Shown piece by piece: positions 35,508-44,445 of a stretch of DNA of 64,000 nucleotides. Origin of the DNA: Ahrensia sp. R2A130 (GTDB lineage: Bacteria > Pseudomonadota > Alphaproteobacteria > Rhizobiales > Rhizobiaceae); NCBI RefSeq assembly GCF_000179775.1, contig NZ_AEEB01000003.1, positions 372,001 through 436,000 on the forward strand. Direction: 5' to 3'. Under the pieces are notes generated by a model. That model did no database searches. It had not been told where the DNA came from and worked only from the letters and a program-made list of their open reading frames with translations. Every line of letters starts with the position of its first letter. The first letter of the stretch is position 1. The translations under genes were made by a program, and so were the position numbers.

Positions 35508-36485
35508 CTATGGTTTGAGCAGCGTTGAACCAACCGTTCTGCGGCCTTCCAGAGCTTCATGAGCCCCTTTGGCATCGGCAAGCGGAAATGTCTGATTGAT
35601 GGCAATTTTCATCGCACCGGACTGCACCACCTCGAACAGATCGCCAGCGGTTTCTTCAAGCTGCGACCGTGTCGCAATGTAATTGAACAGTGTTGGGCGC
35701 GTTGCGAAAAGTGAGCCTTTGGCAGCCAGGATACCAAGATCCACATCGGGAAGCTTGCCGGATGATTGACCGAAGCTCGCCCACATACCGCGCGTTTTCA
35801 GGCAATCCAGCGAACCGGGGAACGTGTCCTTGCCGACAGAGTCGTAAACCACATCACATTTTGCGCCACCGGTGATCTCCATCACCCGCTCTACAAAATC
35901 TTCATCGCGATAGTTGATCACGTGGTCGTAGCCATTGGCTTTCGCCAATTCCATTTTCTCGGGCGAACCTGCAGTCCCGATCATGGTTGCACCGAGGCTT
36001 TTGCCCCACTGCCCTGCAATGAGGCCAACTCCACCAGCTGCCGCGTGGAAAAGTACGGTGTTGCCAGCCTTCACCTTAAACGTCTGTCGCAGCAAATATT
36101 GCGCGGTCATGCCTTGCAGCATCATAGCTGCGGCTTCGTCATCCGAGATGCCCTCAGGGACGATCATAAGACGATCTGCGGCAATGAGCCGTTCTTCTGC
36201 ATATGCGCCCACTGGAGCTGATGCATAGGCCACACGGTCGCCCGGCTTTACGACGGTGACGCCCTCACCAACCGCTTCAACGACCCCTGCCCCTTCCATA
36301 CCGGGCGTAAACGGCATCGACGGCGCGGGATACAAGCCGGTTCGGAAATAGACGTCGATATAGTTCAGTCCGATGGCGGTTTGACGAACCAACGCTTCAC
36401 CTGCGCCAGGTGTCGGCACATCGCGTTGGGCGAGTTTCAAGACTTCCGGCCCACCGGTTTCAGTCACTTCGATAAATGCCCCCAT
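35508..36485 (-). CDS. NAD(P)H:quinone oxidoreductase, zeta-crystallin type
   Basis: 325 aa medium-chain dehydrogenase without zinc ligands. N-terminal EVTETGGPEVLKL and GLNYIDVYFRTGLYPAP, then the Rossmann nucleotide-binding turn HAAAGGVGLIAGQWGKSLGA, all typical of QorA. One-electron reduction of quinones with NADPH is the known activity. The gene lies 3 nt from the end of the upstream MFS gene on the same strand, and about 67 nt ahead of the BMP operon. Confidence 0.92.
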   Translation of the reverse strand: MGAFIEVTETGGPEVLKLAQRDVPTPGAGEALVRQTAIGLNYIDVYFRTGLYPAPSMPFTPGMEGAGVVEAVGEGVTVVKPGDRVAYASAPVGAYAEERLIAADRLMIVPEGISDDEAAAMMLQGMTAQYLLRQTFKVKAGNTVLFHAAAGGVGLIAGQWGKSLGATMIGTAGSPEKMELAKANGYDHVINYRDEDFVERVMEITGGAKCDVVYDSVGKDTFPGSLDCLKTRGMWASFGQSSGKLPDVDLGILAAKGSLFATRPTLFNYIATRSQLEETAGDLFEVVQSGAMKIAINQTFPLADAKGAHEALEGRRTVGSTLLKP

Positions 36486-36488
36486 GGT

Positions 36489-37640
36489 CTATGCGTCCTT
36501 TTTCAATTCGCCCGATAGCACAAGGGCAGTCATGGAAATTGGTATGAGCAGCGCCAGCGCCCAGCGCAAGCCGATAGCGTCCGCCAAAAAGCCGATTGCC
36601 GGCGGCGCGATCATGAAAGCTGTGAAAGCAAACAGCGACATTGCAGCTACGTTGTCTTCGGAATCACCGGGGCGCTTTGCGGCAGCGCTCATCACCAGCG
36701 GATAAAATATCGCGACACCGAGACCAGAGAACAATGCGCCAAGAAACGCCACAGGAACGCTTTGCGACAGCGAGAACAGCGCAATCCCGAAGGTCGCCGA
36801 CACGCCGGACACCCTTGCGACACGCAGCGAGCCAAATCGTTCAAGCAGCATATCGCCAGAAAAGCGTGTCACGGTCATCACGAGTGCGAAAGCGGAGAAG
36901 ATCGAGCCGATGGCCAACGGCCCGGCCTGCAACTCCTGCTGCACGAAGAGCGCAGACCAGTCGATAAACGCACCTTCGATCAACATGATACCGATGGGCA
37001 TGATGCAAAGCAGGATCAGACCTCGATTGGGCAATTTGAAAGGCGGCCCATCGTCGAGTTTTGCGCGGTCGAACTCCGGCATAGATAAACCAGCCCAGAC
37101 CATAACCAGTGCGGTCGCACCCAATACCAACGCAAAATGCACTGTTAGCGACACGTCCATCACAGCAAACCCGGTACCAACGCCAGCACCGAGAAGCGAA
37201 CCCAACGACCAGAAGCCATGAGCCTTCGACATCAAACGGCGGCCAGTGCGGACTTCCAGCCGATCAATAGCCGTGTTCATGCCAATTTCTGTCATGCCGA
37301 TTGAGATACCCGCCGCCAGCAACACCGGTCCCATGGCCAAGCCGTTCGGCATGAACGGGATCGCCATGATCGACAACGCCCAAATGGGATTGAAGACCGT
37401 ACACGCGAGCCGCAGACCGAGCAGTTTCGTCACGAAGCTACCGGCCAGAAATGCAATCATCGTACCTAGTGAAATGACGAAAAGCGCCAAACCTAATTCA
37501 GAAGCGGTGAAGCCAAACACAGCCTTCACTTCCGGTATGCGCGGTATCCAGTTGCCCAGCACGAAGGCTTCCAGCAGGAAAATCAGCGAGGTTGGCATCA
37601 CCCCCGGCATACGGAGGGCGGCCGATGAGGCAAATGTCAT
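36489..37640 (-). CDS. MFS transporter, YbjJ-like
   Basis: 383 aa, about twelve hydrophobic segments. N-terminal LEAFVLGNWIPRIPEVKAVFGFTASELGLALFVI and AAGISIGMTEIGMNTA match the inner-membrane YbjJ-type group, whose substrates are unclear. It follows terC by 10 nt and precedes the quinone oxidoreductase by 3 nt, so it is inside a long minus-strand run that may be one operon. Confidence 0.83.
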   Translation of the reverse strand: MTFASSAALRMPGVMPTSLIFLLEAFVLGNWIPRIPEVKAVFGFTASELGLALFVISLGTMIAFLAGSFVTKLLGLRLACTVFNPIWALSIMAIPFMPNGLAMGPVLLAAGISIGMTEIGMNTAIDRLEVRTGRRLMSKAHGFWSLGSLLGAGVGTGFAVMDVSLTVHFALVLGATALVMVWAGLSMPEFDRAKLDDGPPFKLPNRGLILLCIMPIGIMLIEGAFIDWSALFVQQELQAGPLAIGSIFSAFALVMTVTRFSGDMLLERFGSLRVARVSGVSATFGIALFSLSQSVPVAFLGALFSGLGVAIFYPLVMSAAAKRPGDSEDNVAAMSLFAFTAFMIAPPAIGFLADAIGLRWALALLIPISMTALVLSGELKKDA

Positions 37641-37650
37641 CGAAGCGGTG

Positions 37651-38391
37651 TCACTGGCTTTTGGTCAAACGCTGCTTCTTGCGCTTGCGACCGGCCAGAA
37701 TATTGATCGTTTCGACAAGCACTGAGAAGCCCATGGCTGCGTAGATGTATCCGCGTGGAATGTGGAAGCCCAAACCGTCTGCCACCAGCGAAACGCCGAT
37801 AAGCAGAAGGAATGCCAATGCCAACATCTTGGTGGTGGGGTGGCGGCGAATGAAGTCTGCGACCGTACCGGACGCAACAAACATGATGCCGACCGCCACG
37901 ATTACAGCTGCAATCATAACCTCCACGTGTTCGGCCATGCCGACGGCGGTGATGATGGAATCAACTGAGAATACGATATCGATAACGATGATCTGACCGA
38001 TGATCGACGCAAAGCTGGTGACCGACAATCGTTCGGCTTCTTCTTCCTCGGTTTCGCCCTCGAACTCCTCGTGAATTTCGGCAGTCGCCTTGTAGATCAG
38101 GAAGACGCCGCCACCGATCAAAATGAGGTCTCGCCACGAGAACGCATGACCAAATGCTGTGAACAAATCGCTTTGCAGCCCGATGATCCACGTAATCACC
38201 AGCAGCAGAGCAATGCGGAAAATGAGCGCCAGCGCGAGACCAATCTTACGGGCACGCTCGGCCTGTTCGGGAGGCAAACGATTGATAATCACAGAGATAA
38301 AAACGATATTGTCGATGCCCAACACGATTTCCATAATCGTGAGGGTCGCAAAGCTAGCCCAGACAGCCGGGTCGTAGAGAAGTTCAATCAT
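37651..38391 (-). CDS. TerC family membrane protein
   Basis: 246 aa, seven or so hydrophobic segments with the paired acidic motifs of TerC: EIVLGIDNIVFISV near the N-terminus and IDIVFSVDSIITAVG in the second half, with an acidic cytoplasmic loop EGETEEEEAE between. Members transport divalent metals, especially manganese export (Alx/MeeY type), or take part in tellurite resistance complexes; no other ter genes are near. It ends in a basic tail KRKKQRLTKSQ. Confidence 0.9.
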   Translation of the reverse strand: MIELLYDPAVWASFATLTIMEIVLGIDNIVFISVIINRLPPEQAERARKIGLALALIFRIALLLVITWIIGLQSDLFTAFGHAFSWRDLILIGGGVFLIYKATAEIHEEFEGETEEEEAERLSVTSFASIIGQIIVIDIVFSVDSIITAVGMAEHVEVMIAAVIVAVGIMFVASGTVADFIRRHPTTKMLALAFLLLIGVSLVADGLGFHIPRGYIYAAMGFSVLVETINILAGRKRKKQRLTKSQ

Positions 38392-38429
38392 CGCGCGCGC
38401 CTATTGGTTCGCCCTGCTCTCAACCGCGA

Positions 38430-39143
38430 TTAAGCCACCTTGCCGAGAAACTGCAACACGAAGCCTACGCAATATAGGTATAGTCCGGTGATCGTGATGC
38501 CCACGATTGCGAAATACGGCACGTCTTGTCCGTAATATCCGGCATAAAGCGCAACGCAACCGAACACGCCCCAAAGTGCCAGCACACCAAGATTTAATGG
38601 ACGCATCAGTTTCACCCGCACCGGATGGATGAACATGATCGGCGCGAAGGTCAGCGCAGCAGATACGATCACCGCACCGAACGCGACGTACCAGCTTGGC
38701 GACATCACGAAGAGCGTGAAGATCAGCATGTTCCAGCACACCGGAAAGCCGATAAAGCAGTTGTCGCGGCTCTTCATACGTGTGTCGGCATAATAGATCG
38801 CGGACGTGCAAACGATGAGCGCCGCGCAGATGAACGAATAGATTTCGGCCAGAAAGCCCGATTGGTAGAGCGCAAATGCCGGAATAAGCACGAAGGTCAC
38901 GTAGTCGATGATGCAATCCAGCAATTCGCCGGACCAGTTCGGCAAAACCGACTTCACATTAAAGTAGCGCGCCAGTGGGCCATCAACACCATCCACCACA
39001 AGGGCGACGCCGAGCCAGAACCACATGGTCGTAAAATTCTGCTCGGCAGCAGCCACCAACGCCAAAAACGCCCAGAACGCACCGGACGCTGTAAAAAGGT
39101 GGACCGCAAACGCGATCACTACATTGTTGGCCGGTCGATTCAT
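38430..39143 (-). CDS. pcs: Phosphatidylcholine synthase
   Basis: 237 aa inner-membrane CDP-alcohol phosphotransferase. It has the family motif DGPLARYF...GELLDCIIDYVTF, i.e. D-G-x2-A-R with the downstream paired aspartates, in the arrangement used by Pcs, and about eight membrane segments. Condenses CDP-diacylglycerol with choline to make phosphatidylcholine, a route found in rhizobia, Brucella and Pseudomonas. Its presence implies phosphatidylcholine in the membrane when choline is available. It lies 22 nt behind the DUF1326 gene. Confidence 0.9.
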   Translation of the reverse strand: MNRPANNVVIAFAVHLFTASGAFWAFLALVAAAEQNFTTMWFWLGVALVVDGVDGPLARYFNVKSVLPNWSGELLDCIIDYVTFVLIPAFALYQSGFLAEIYSFICAALIVCTSAIYYADTRMKSRDNCFIGFPVCWNMLIFTLFVMSPSWYVAFGAVIVSAALTFAPIMFIHPVRVKLMRPLNLGVLALWGVFGCVALYAGYYGQDVPYFAIVGITITGLYLYCVGFVLQFLGKVA

Positions 39144-39165
39144 CGCGCGGGCTTAACCCAATGGA

Positions 39166-39777
39166 TCAGCTATGCCAATCCAGCTTGCAAACTTCCGCAG
39201 ACAGACCTTCAAAATTCCAGTTGCGGCCAAAGGCACGGAAACGCGAACGATTGGACTTTGCCACGATGATTTCTTCGGCAATCCAGTACTGGGAATTTTT
39301 GATAACCGTACCCTCGTCGCCGTTCTTTCCGGGCACCGGCGTAACCGATCCATCCAATATCTTCGGGATCTTCACGTTGCGCGTATTGCCTTCGGTTTCG
39401 TAAGAAATTGGCTCGCGTTTCACACCAAGGAAATTGCCAACGAGGATCGAAAGCAGGTGAGTCGTCCCACCCACCTTGCCGGTGAAGATCTTGGTGATGG
39501 CCTTTGTGGCGTAGATGGAGGCTTTGTCGTCGATGAACAGACCGGCGGTCCAGTTGCCACGGCTCATATAGCCGGGAATTTCCATCATCAGACCCAGATT
39601 AATGCCGGACAGGTCGGTGTCTTCAAAATGGCCCTCATCGACGCGGAAGCCTGCCCATGTCTGGCAATAGCCTTCCGTCGGCGGGTGATCGCCAAGCGAC
39701 AGCACGCATGGGCAAAATACGGTGCAGTTACAGGCAAGGACGAGTTCGCCCTTCATGCTCCAGTCGGGTTTAGCCAT
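39166..39777 (-). CDS. DUF1326 domain protein
   Basis: 203 aa. The N-terminal signature is WSMKGELVLACNCTVFCPCVLSLG, with a C-N-C-x3-C-x-C arrangement, followed by GYCQTW; these cysteines may bind metal or heme-like cofactor. The protein has no signal peptide. In many bacteria DUF1326 genes lie beside a DUF2182 membrane protein, as here (25-nt gap), suggesting the two act together. Function unknown. Confidence 0.88.
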   Translation of the reverse strand: MAKPDWSMKGELVLACNCTVFCPCVLSLGDHPPTEGYCQTWAGFRVDEGHFEDTDLSGINLGLMMEIPGYMSRGNWTAGLFIDDKASIYATKAITKIFTGKVGGTTHLLSILVGNFLGVKREPISYETEGNTRNVKIPKILDGSVTPVPGKNGDEGTVIKNSQYWIAEEIIVAKSNRSRFRAFGRNWNFEGLSAEVCKLDWHS

Positions 39778-39802
39778 TTGGGATCGTCCAGTGCTGTTCA
39801 GA

Positions 39803-40720
39803 TCAGAAGTTGATTGCAGACAGGACCAGCAAACCAGCCCCCCAGACGAGCATTATGCCGCCTGAAACGTATGACGTCACCTTGCCGGAACCGGATTTTT
39901 CCGCAACCGCAAAAAGCGTAAAGAATGCCATCCATGCCAAATTCATGGTACCGACGACCAGCATCACCAGCATAAGCGCCCAGCAACAGCCAACGCAGAA
40001 GAGGCCCTGCTCCATACCGATACGGAAAACGCCTTGGCGTTCTGTGGTCCATTGACCGAACAACGTGGCGAACGGGTTGCGACATTTCTCCAAACAGGCG
40101 TGCCGTAGTTGCGAAAACTGGTACCCCCCAGCACCCAGCAGAATTATACCGGCTATAAGGCCACCCAAAGGTTGTAAGGGCGACCAAGCTGCATCCGCTA
40201 ACATGAGCACGGTTTGAAGTGCTGCCGCCGCCAGCGAGAAAGCCAGCCACAACACTAAATAACCGGCTAACAAATAGCCTATCGAAACCACTTTTTTGCC
40301 CTGGCCTGCAGCGACATCGGCAATATCAGCATAAGTACGCATAAGCGGCGCCGCCGATGGCAACATCATCGCAATCGACATAATGAACCACATGGCGACG
40401 CTGGCCGAATACACTTCGATCACTGAAGCGGTTGCAGTGTTGGGCGTGCATAGCGCGATCAGAATGGCGATGAGAGAACCTTCACCGGCCCAGCTTTCCC
40501 AACCACTGCCAACGCTCGCCTTCGACATTGCGACGATCCAGAACCACGCGATAAAAACGGCGATCAGCGTCGCGGCGTAGACCGGCCAGCGTGGTTTGGA
40601 GATCGTGCTGGCCAGAAAGCCATCTGTCCGTGACAGGTTCTCGAAACCTGTTGTCTGATCGGAAGTGATGGTCTCATTTGTCGGCAAAGCATGTTCCTGT
40701 GACGTTTCGCGGCGGGCCAT
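39803..40720 (-). CDS. DUF2182 integral membrane protein
   Basis: 305 aa from ATG 40720; a longer frame opens at 40816 and overlaps the divergent ubiH-type start, so the shorter version is preferred although the ribosome-binding site is weak. About seven hydrophobic segments. Family signatures are MWFIMSIAMMLPSAAPLMRTY, the cysteine loop LRHACLEKCRNPFA and the membrane motif GLFCVGCCWALMLVML. The conserved Cys suggest metal handling. Directly upstream of, and probably co-transcribed with, the DUF1326 gene. Confidence 0.83.
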   Translation of the reverse strand: MARRETSQEHALPTNETITSDQTTGFENLSRTDGFLASTISKPRWPVYAATLIAVFIAWFWIVAMSKASVGSGWESWAGEGSLIAILIALCTPNTATASVIEVYSASVAMWFIMSIAMMLPSAAPLMRTYADIADVAAGQGKKVVSIGYLLAGYLVLWLAFSLAAAALQTVLMLADAAWSPLQPLGGLIAGIILLGAGGYQFSQLRHACLEKCRNPFATLFGQWTTERQGVFRIGMEQGLFCVGCCWALMLVMLVVGTMNLAWMAFFTLFAVAEKSGSGKVTSYVSGGIMLVWGAGLLVLSAINF

Positions 40721-40814
40721 GCCATTGGGTGCAAGGAAACCTAAGCTATATGAAGACGTATGCGACGCAGGTGAAGCGTCAAAACGCTTAGGCGCAGCAA
40801 ATAGGTAGGATTTC

Positions 40815-41993
40815 ATGACCTCGACAAAAGTTGCCGGAATACCTCTTGCAGTGGTTGGTGGAGGTTTGACCGGCTTGATTGCAACCGCCGTACTTGCTCA
40901 AGCTGGCCACGAGGTACATCTGGTTGCGCCAAAAGCAGCAAGCAAAGACGGCCGCACGACCGCCATGCTGAACCCGACGGTCGAGATGCTTGATGCAGCG
41001 GGACTATGGGATGGCATCGAAGAACACAGCGCCGCACTGAAGACCATGCGCCTTATCGACGGCTCAAAAAGACTGCTCCGCGCACCTATCACAGACTTTG
41101 AGGCAGCAGAGGTCGGGCTGGATGCTTTCGGCCACAATGTCCCAAATAATCTCATGTGCGAGCGGGTCGAGCAGGTTTTTACAAACATGGCCAACGTCCA
41201 GCGTCATGCGGCTTTGGTGAGCGCCGCCGAGGTTTCATCTGAAGGTGTTACGCTTCAGTTAGATGACGGCACTGAATTGACTGTACCTCAGGTCATCGCT
41301 GCAGATGGCCGAAATTCTGTCTTGCGAGAGGCTGCGGGAATTTCGACCCGATCCTGGTCCTATCCTCAAACGGCCTTGGTCACGACCTTCGCGCACAGTT
41401 TGCCTCACGGCGGCGTTTCGGCAGAATTCCACACCGAAAGCGGCCCCTTCACACAGGTGCCATTACCATCAATCAAGGGAACGAAACACCGCTCGAGCCT
41501 TGTGTGGGTGGTGAAGCCTGAAGACGCTCATGATCTGATTGATCTCGACATCGAAACTCTGTCGATGCGCATTGAAGACAGACTGCAATCGTCATTCGGT
41601 AAAGTTACAGCCGAACGCGGGTTGCAGGCATTTCCGCTAACCGGCCTAACAGCAAACCGCTTTGCTGCTAAAGGCGTGGCGCTTGTCGGCGAAGCCGGAC
41701 ACGTTTTCCCGCCTATCGGCGCACAAGGCTTCAACCTTGCTGCCCGCGATATCAGTGACGTGATTGCAACGCTTGCTGATCAGGAACCGGGAACCGAGGC
41801 TTTCGCCAGAGCCTACAACAGCCGTCGCCTAGCAGACGTAAATTTGCGAACGACTGGCGTCGACATTATGAACCGTTCACTGCTGACAGACTTTCTGCCC
41901 GTTCAGGCAGGGCGCGTTGCCGGAATTGCAGCACTGCGGAACATTGAGCCACTACGCCGTTTCGCAATGCGACAAGGTCTGGGCGCGCGGTAG
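40815..41993 (+). CDS. UbiH/UbiF-family FAD-dependent monooxygenase
   Basis: 392 aa flavoprotein hydroxylase. FAD-binding GGGLTGLIAT at the N-terminus, the DG motif IAADGRNSVLREAAG, and the second FAD signature VGEAGHVFPPIGAQGFNLAARD (GEAGH in place of the usual GDAAH). This is the ubiquinone-ring hydroxylase family; in alphaproteobacteria one UbiL-type enzyme can cover more than one hydroxylation, so the exact position hydroxylated is not clear. Alone on the plus strand, divergent from the DUF2182 gene and convergent with the AEC transporter. Confidence 0.87.
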   Translation: MTSTKVAGIPLAVVGGGLTGLIATAVLAQAGHEVHLVAPKAASKDGRTTAMLNPTVEMLDAAGLWDGIEEHSAALKTMRLIDGSKRLLRAPITDFEAAEVGLDAFGHNVPNNLMCERVEQVFTNMANVQRHAALVSAAEVSSEGVTLQLDDGTELTVPQVIAADGRNSVLREAAGISTRSWSYPQTALVTTFAHSLPHGGVSAEFHTESGPFTQVPLPSIKGTKHRSSLVWVVKPEDAHDLIDLDIETLSMRIEDRLQSSFGKVTAERGLQAFPLTGLTANRFAAKGVALVGEAGHVFPPIGAQGFNLAARDISDVIATLADQEPGTEAFARAYNSRRLADVNLRTTGVDIMNRSLLTDFLPVQAGRVAGIAALRNIEPLRRFAMRQGLGAR

Positions 41994-41999
41994 TCTCGT

Positions 42000-42971
42000 T
42001 CAAACGGATGGAAAGAGGTCCGGCGGCAGCGTCTTCGTGGCGATGAGCCACAGCAGCCCTGTGACGGTTACCACTGACGCAATGGTGGAGACCAGAACCA
42101 TCGACGATGCTCGAACCACCCAAACATCATATTGCTGCGCGATGACGAATACGTTGGTGGCCGTTGGAAGCGAAGCCAGAATTACGGCCGCATAGACCCA
42201 AACCGGATCGAAGTCGCCCACCCAACTCAAAAGCAAATAGACAATCACCGGATGAACGATCAGCTTCACCGGTACCAAAGCCGCCATGACCTTAGGGAAA
42301 TTGCCGCGCGGAGCGAGTGCTACGGTAACGCCCATTGCGAACAGAGCGCAGGGTGCCGCTGCACCCTGCAAATAGTCGAGCAACACCTGCGCCGCTTCCG
42401 GCGCTTTAAATTCTAACGCTGCAGCGGTCACACCCACGATGGTGGCCACGATGAATGGATGGGTGAAGATCTTTTTCAACACATCCCAAGCCAGCTTGAG
42501 TGGGGACTGTTTCTCCCCCTCGCCCGACATCGCCATCATCAATGGTGCCATGGCGAAATGAAGCGTGTTGTCGAAGCACAAAATCAACGCAACAGGCACC
42601 GCAGCCGGCTCGCCGAGCGCGCCAATAGCGATGCCAGGCCCCATGTAACCTATATTACCATAGGCGCCGGAAAGCCCCTGTATGGTCGATTGGCGAATAT
42701 CGCCGCCGGTGTCCGCAGTGCCAATAGCGAACGCGATGGCAAAGGCGATATAGGTGCCCAAAAGGCTGGCAAATATGAACGCGAAATTACCCAATTTCTC
42801 TATGGGTGTTTGCGATAGCAAATTGTAGAACAGGGCTGGCAGCGCCACGTAGACGATGAAGAAATTCATCCACGCCAAACCACTGACATCCAGTCGTTTG
42901 TATTTCGCAGTGACGTAGCCAAGCAGAATCAGCCCAAAGAACGGCAACGCCATGGAGAGAATCGCGGCCAT
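42000..42971 (-). CDS. AEC family transporter (auxin efflux carrier-like)
   Basis: 323 aa, ten hydrophobic segments in two repeats. Phrases FGLILLGYVTAKYKRLDVSGLAWMNFFIVYVALPALFYNLL at the N-terminus and LYDYLQGAAAPCALFAMGVTVAL-like (LLDYLQGAAAPCALFAMGV) in the middle are typical of bacterial AEC proteins, which move organic acids such as malate. No partner gene. Six bases separate its stop from that of the convergent hydroxylase gene. Confidence 0.88.
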   Translation of the reverse strand: MAAILSMALPFFGLILLGYVTAKYKRLDVSGLAWMNFFIVYVALPALFYNLLSQTPIEKLGNFAFIFASLLGTYIAFAIAFAIGTADTGGDIRQSTIQGLSGAYGNIGYMGPGIAIGALGEPAAVPVALILCFDNTLHFAMAPLMMAMSGEGEKQSPLKLAWDVLKKIFTHPFIVATIVGVTAAALEFKAPEAAQVLLDYLQGAAAPCALFAMGVTVALAPRGNFPKVMAALVPVKLIVHPVIVYLLLSWVGDFDPVWVYAAVILASLPTATNVFVIAQQYDVWVVRASSMVLVSTIASVVTVTGLLWLIATKTLPPDLFPSV

Positions 42972-43060
42972 GTTGTCGATTTCAGTCCTTGTGTGCGGGG
43001 CTACCCGAGAAAATTTGTGATGGTGAGTGGCTAGGCCTGACGGGAATGCGGGTCAAGAAG

Positions 43061-43087
43061 CTTCGCTGATCAACCATATCCCCCACT
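43061..43087 (+). promoter_or_regulatory. Possible heat-shock (sigma-32) promoter of hspQ
   Basis: CTTCGCT (43061-43067), 13 bp, CCCCACT (43081-43087), compared with CTTGAAA-N11-16-CCCCATNT. Located about 60 nt before hspQ. Moderate match only. Confidence 0.33.
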
Positions 43088-43144
43088 GGAAGTGTGGCCA
43101 CCAGTAATCTATTGTGAAGCAGCAGCAGGAGTAACGAGGCAGAT

Positions 43145-43468
43145 ATGCGCACCGCTAAGTTTCAGATCGGTCAGGTGGTTAAGCACCGGGTATATCCGTT
43201 CCGTGGAGTCGTGTTCGATGTCGATCCCACATTCGATAATACCGACGAATGGTACGATGCCATTCCCGAAGACATTCGCCCTGCCAAAGACCAGCCCTTT
43301 TACCATCTCTTCGCCGAAAACGAGGAGACTGAGTACATTGCTTACGTCTCCGAGCAGAATTTGGTGCCCGACAGTGATGACGAGCCGCTGCGCCACCCGC
43401 AAATCGATGAGATTTTTCATCGCACAGACGCTGGTGCCTACGAGCCACGCGACCAGATCAGCCACTAG
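43145..43468 (+). CDS. hspQ: Heat shock protein HspQ (YccV/hemimethylated-DNA-binding fold)
   Basis: 107 aa, matching HspQ: AKFQIGQVVKHRVYPFRGVVFDVDP, then TEYIAYVSEQNLVPD. In E. coli HspQ is a heat-induced small protein that stimulates Lon proteolysis and affects DnaA stability. Purine-rich GCAGGAG/GAGGC upstream of the ATG. Single gene ended by a strong bidirectional terminator. Confidence 0.93.
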   Translation: MRTAKFQIGQVVKHRVYPFRGVVFDVDPTFDNTDEWYDAIPEDIRPAKDQPFYHLFAENEETEYIAYVSEQNLVPDSDDEPLRHPQIDEIFHRTDAGAYEPRDQISH

Positions 43469-43490
43469 GCGGTTTTTAGAATTCCAACAA

Positions 43491-43521
43491 AAAGGCCGAT
43501 GCTCCAAGAGCATCGGCCTTT
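43491..43521. terminator. Bidirectional terminator between hspQ and ialB
   Basis: Perfect 13-bp stem: AAAGGCCGATGCT (43491-43503), loop CCAAG, AGCATCGGCCTTT (43509-43521), with A- and T-rich flanks. Serves hspQ and the convergent IalB-family gene. Confidence 0.88.
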
Positions 43522-43546
43522 CATTATCGGCTATTGATCGGAAAGA

Positions 43547-44161
43547 TCAGTTGCCGGATTTTGCAGCTTCCTGAGCAGCTTTCAGCTTGTCAGCAGTTTC
43601 TTTCGCTTTGCGCTTAAGCTCTTCACCAATCTTCTGATTGCGGTTCTGCACTTCATCGCGCTTCAATGGCGGGCCATCGAAGGATGCAGTGAAGCCGTTC
43701 AGGGAAACTTTCACCGGGTTTTTCTGGGCACGGAAGTTGGTGGATGTCAGCGTAACTTCACCACCGCCCTTAAGTGCCTTTACAAGACCTTCGGACAACG
43801 GAATTTCCGCAAGGCACCGGTCTGGCAGGCAAAGGCTGTAAGGCAAGGTGTTCTCCTTGCCGTTGTCGATCTTCACCTTGATGCCTTCAGGAATGTAGCG
43901 GCCTGATGGCACGGCAACCTGAAAGATACGGCGGCTGGTTGCGCCCTTCGACTGAAGCAGATTCACGCCGGTGACCAACTGGCCGGTGTTCGTGACAATG
44001 CTGTACTGAACGTTGCAGATGTCTGTTTCGCCGACTTTAGAGCAAATCTTCGCCCAGGTCGGAGCCTGCTGGGCTTGTTGGGCAGACGCAGGAGCGGCAA
44101 ATGCCACCGCCAGCGACATCGCGGCAGCCGGAGCTGCAAAACGGGAAAGGTTGATCGACAT
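43547..44161 (-). CDS. Invasion-associated locus B (IalB) family protein
   Basis: 204 aa with a signal peptide ending ASA before QQAQQAP. The core WAKICSKVGETDICNVQYSIVTNTGQ and LPYSLCLPDRCLAEIPLSEGLV carries four cysteines in two pairs, likely disulfides, typical of IalB. Named for a Bartonella protein affecting erythrocyte invasion; found widely in non-pathogenic Rhizobiales too, so no virulence is implied. The C-terminus is a Lys/Glu/Ala-rich helix (GEELKRKAKETADKLKAAQE). Confidence 0.9.
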   Translation of the reverse strand: MSINLSRFAAPAAAMSLAVAFAAPASAQQAQQAPTWAKICSKVGETDICNVQYSIVTNTGQLVTGVNLLQSKGATSRRIFQVAVPSGRYIPEGIKVKIDNGKENTLPYSLCLPDRCLAEIPLSEGLVKALKGGGEVTLTSTNFRAQKNPVKVSLNGFTASFDGPPLKRDEVQNRNQKIGEELKRKAKETADKLKAAQEAAKSGN

Positions 44162-44445
44162 GACTGGCATCCTGATATTTTGACTGTGAATGAGTGTGGA
44201 CGAATTGCTTCGCGACCAACAACTTACGTTACAAATGTGCGTGCGTCCGTGTCTCTATCAATTGCGGCGTCACAATGACAAGCGGCTAAGCGCGAGACCG
44301 GTAAGCTGTTGCGCGACTGTTGCCAAACTGATGCCAACGACCAAACTTATCTAACAGCGCTATCTGGTTGATTCGCTTTCTGCGGTTGCAGACCCTTCAC
44401 CAGACCAGCACCAATCTGACTGATGGCCATGCGGGGACGAAACCA

